From: an uncultured Chitinophagaceae bacterium
GTDB lineage: Bacteria > Bacteroidota > Bacteroidia > Chitinophagales > Chitinophagaceae
DNA length: 5,888 nt
Direction: 5' to 3'
Assembly (NCBI GenBank): GCA_946479005.1
Contig: CAMLEM010000124.1
Location: 1 to 5,888 of the forward strand
Below the pieces are notes generated by a model. That model was not told where the DNA came from. It worked only from the letters and a program-made list of their open reading frames with translations, and searched no databases. The position numbers and the translations under genes are program-made. Shown here one piece after another: positions 5,374 to 5,888 of this stretch. Each line of letters begins with the position of its first letter. Positions within the stretch are counted from its first letter, which is position 1.

Positions 5374-5888
5374 TTATTCCGCGATCAGTAAGCTGTTCGC
5401 CACCTTATGACTAACGGTAGTTTCTTTCTTCCCTTTTAATAAGAGGGTATAGCTATTGTCGAACTCCTCTATCGCCCTGACACGAATCGTATCCCCGATG
5501 CTGAGACCCAGTTTGTCGAGGTAGGCAAGAAAGGGGGCCGAATGATCTGTTACTCCTACAAATTTCCCGGATTCGTTTTTTTTCATTTCCGTCAGGGGAA
5601 CCGACCGGGATTTGGCAAATACCCCATTCGCATTGGGAATGGGATCGCCGTGTGGATCGAGCCGGGGACGATCGAGATACTCATCCAGTCGGTTCACCAG
5701 GTCTTCGCTTTGGATATGTTCCAGCTGCTCGGCGATATCGTGTACCTCATCCCACTTGAATTTCAGCTTCTCCACCAGGAAAACCTCCCAGAGCCTGTGT
5801 TTTCTTATGATGGCGACGGCCACCTGTTTCCCTTTGGCAGTGAGCCGGAAACCCCTGGACTTCTCATAATGGATCAGCTTCTTCTCCG
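5374..5888 (-). CDS. DtxR/MntR-family metal-dependent transcriptional repressor (5' partial)
   Basis: About 170 residues are visible on the minus strand; the frame stays open to the right edge, so roughly the first 45-50 residues, most of the winged-helix DNA-binding domain, are outside. The GTG at 5823-5821 is an internal valine, because the conserved wing (LIHYEKSRGFRLTAKGK) is encoded upstream of it. Numbering from the first visible codon, metal-binding positions typical of the family are His30 (RKHRLWE), Glu53, Glu56 and His57 (AEQLEHI), followed by the dimerisation helix and the hallmark DPHGDPIP (77-84). Glu53 falls where DtxR has Cys102 and MntR has Glu99, so a manganese-type site is more likely than classical iron-DtxR. 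Residues ~96-168 form a FeoA/SH3-like C-terminal domain, absent from Bacillus MntR but common in DtxR/IdeR. The protein would bind operators when loaded with Mn(II) or Fe(II) and repress metal uptake genes. Its targets are not in this window. Family call is strong; metal preference is inferred. Confidence 0.92.
   Translation of the reverse strand, partial: EKKLIHYEKSRGFRLTAKGKQVAVAIIRKHRLWEVFLVEKLKFKWDEVHDIAEQLEHIQSEDLVNRLDEYLDRPRLDPHGDPIPNANGVFAKSRSVPLTEMKKNESGKFVGVTDHSAPFLAYLDKLGLSIGDTIRVRAIEEFDNSYTLLLKGKKETTVSHKVANSLLIAE

Noticed and set aside
5355..5415. GTTAG/CTAAC inverted repeat spanning the convergent junction
   Set aside because: Only 5 bp arms with about 50 nt between them; expected by chance.
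5612..5869. An 85-codon plus-strand open frame opposite the metal regulator
   Set aside because: Ser/Arg/Cys-rich low-complexity product, antisense to a strongly conserved DtxR-family coding region.

Overview
The window looks like a piece of a Bacteroidota chromosome, most likely a Chitinophagaceae-like organism. This is inferred from the protein families, from start codons that mostly lack a strong Shine-Dalgarno sequence, and from the short intergenic repeats; no rRNA or marker gene is present to confirm it. There are five protein genes and no tRNA, rRNA, CRISPR, integrase or transposase. Coding is dense, and the longest gap between genes is 133 bp.

Layout: (1) positions 1-509 hold the 3' end of a plus-strand gene whose start lies outside the window; it ends in a long Pro/Lys/Val/Glu-rich, probably disordered tail. 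(2) 612-2060 encodes an M48-family zinc metalloprotease lipoprotein with a LysM-like C-terminus. (3) 2194-4272 encodes a Prc/tail-specific C-terminal processing protease (S41) with an intact Ser-Lys-Gln catalytic set. (4) 4312-5367 encodes a secreted, highly charged helical protein resembling the LIC11966-type surface-protein family of unknown function, built around a degenerate internal duplication. (5) 5374-5888, on the minus strand and running off the right edge, encodes a DtxR/MntR-type metal-dependent repressor that converges on gene 4 with only 6 bp between the stop codons.

The three complete plus-strand genes all encode exported proteins: two envelope proteases and a helical protein of unknown role. 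The prc-to-gene-4 gap is only 39 bp, so those two are probably co-transcribed. An envelope protein-processing or quality-control neighbourhood is the simplest reading, with gene 4 a possible adaptor or substrate; that functional link is inference. The metal regulator belongs to a separate convergent unit.

Non-coding signals: a perfect 10-bp inverted repeat just before the M48 start, a 7-bp hairpin that encloses the ribosome binding site of prc, related 7-bp-period repeats in both larger gaps, and a CAGAG-type repeat after the M48 gene. I see no convincing undescribed defence or mobile system here. The points most worth testing are the prc/gene-4 pairing and the two leader structures.
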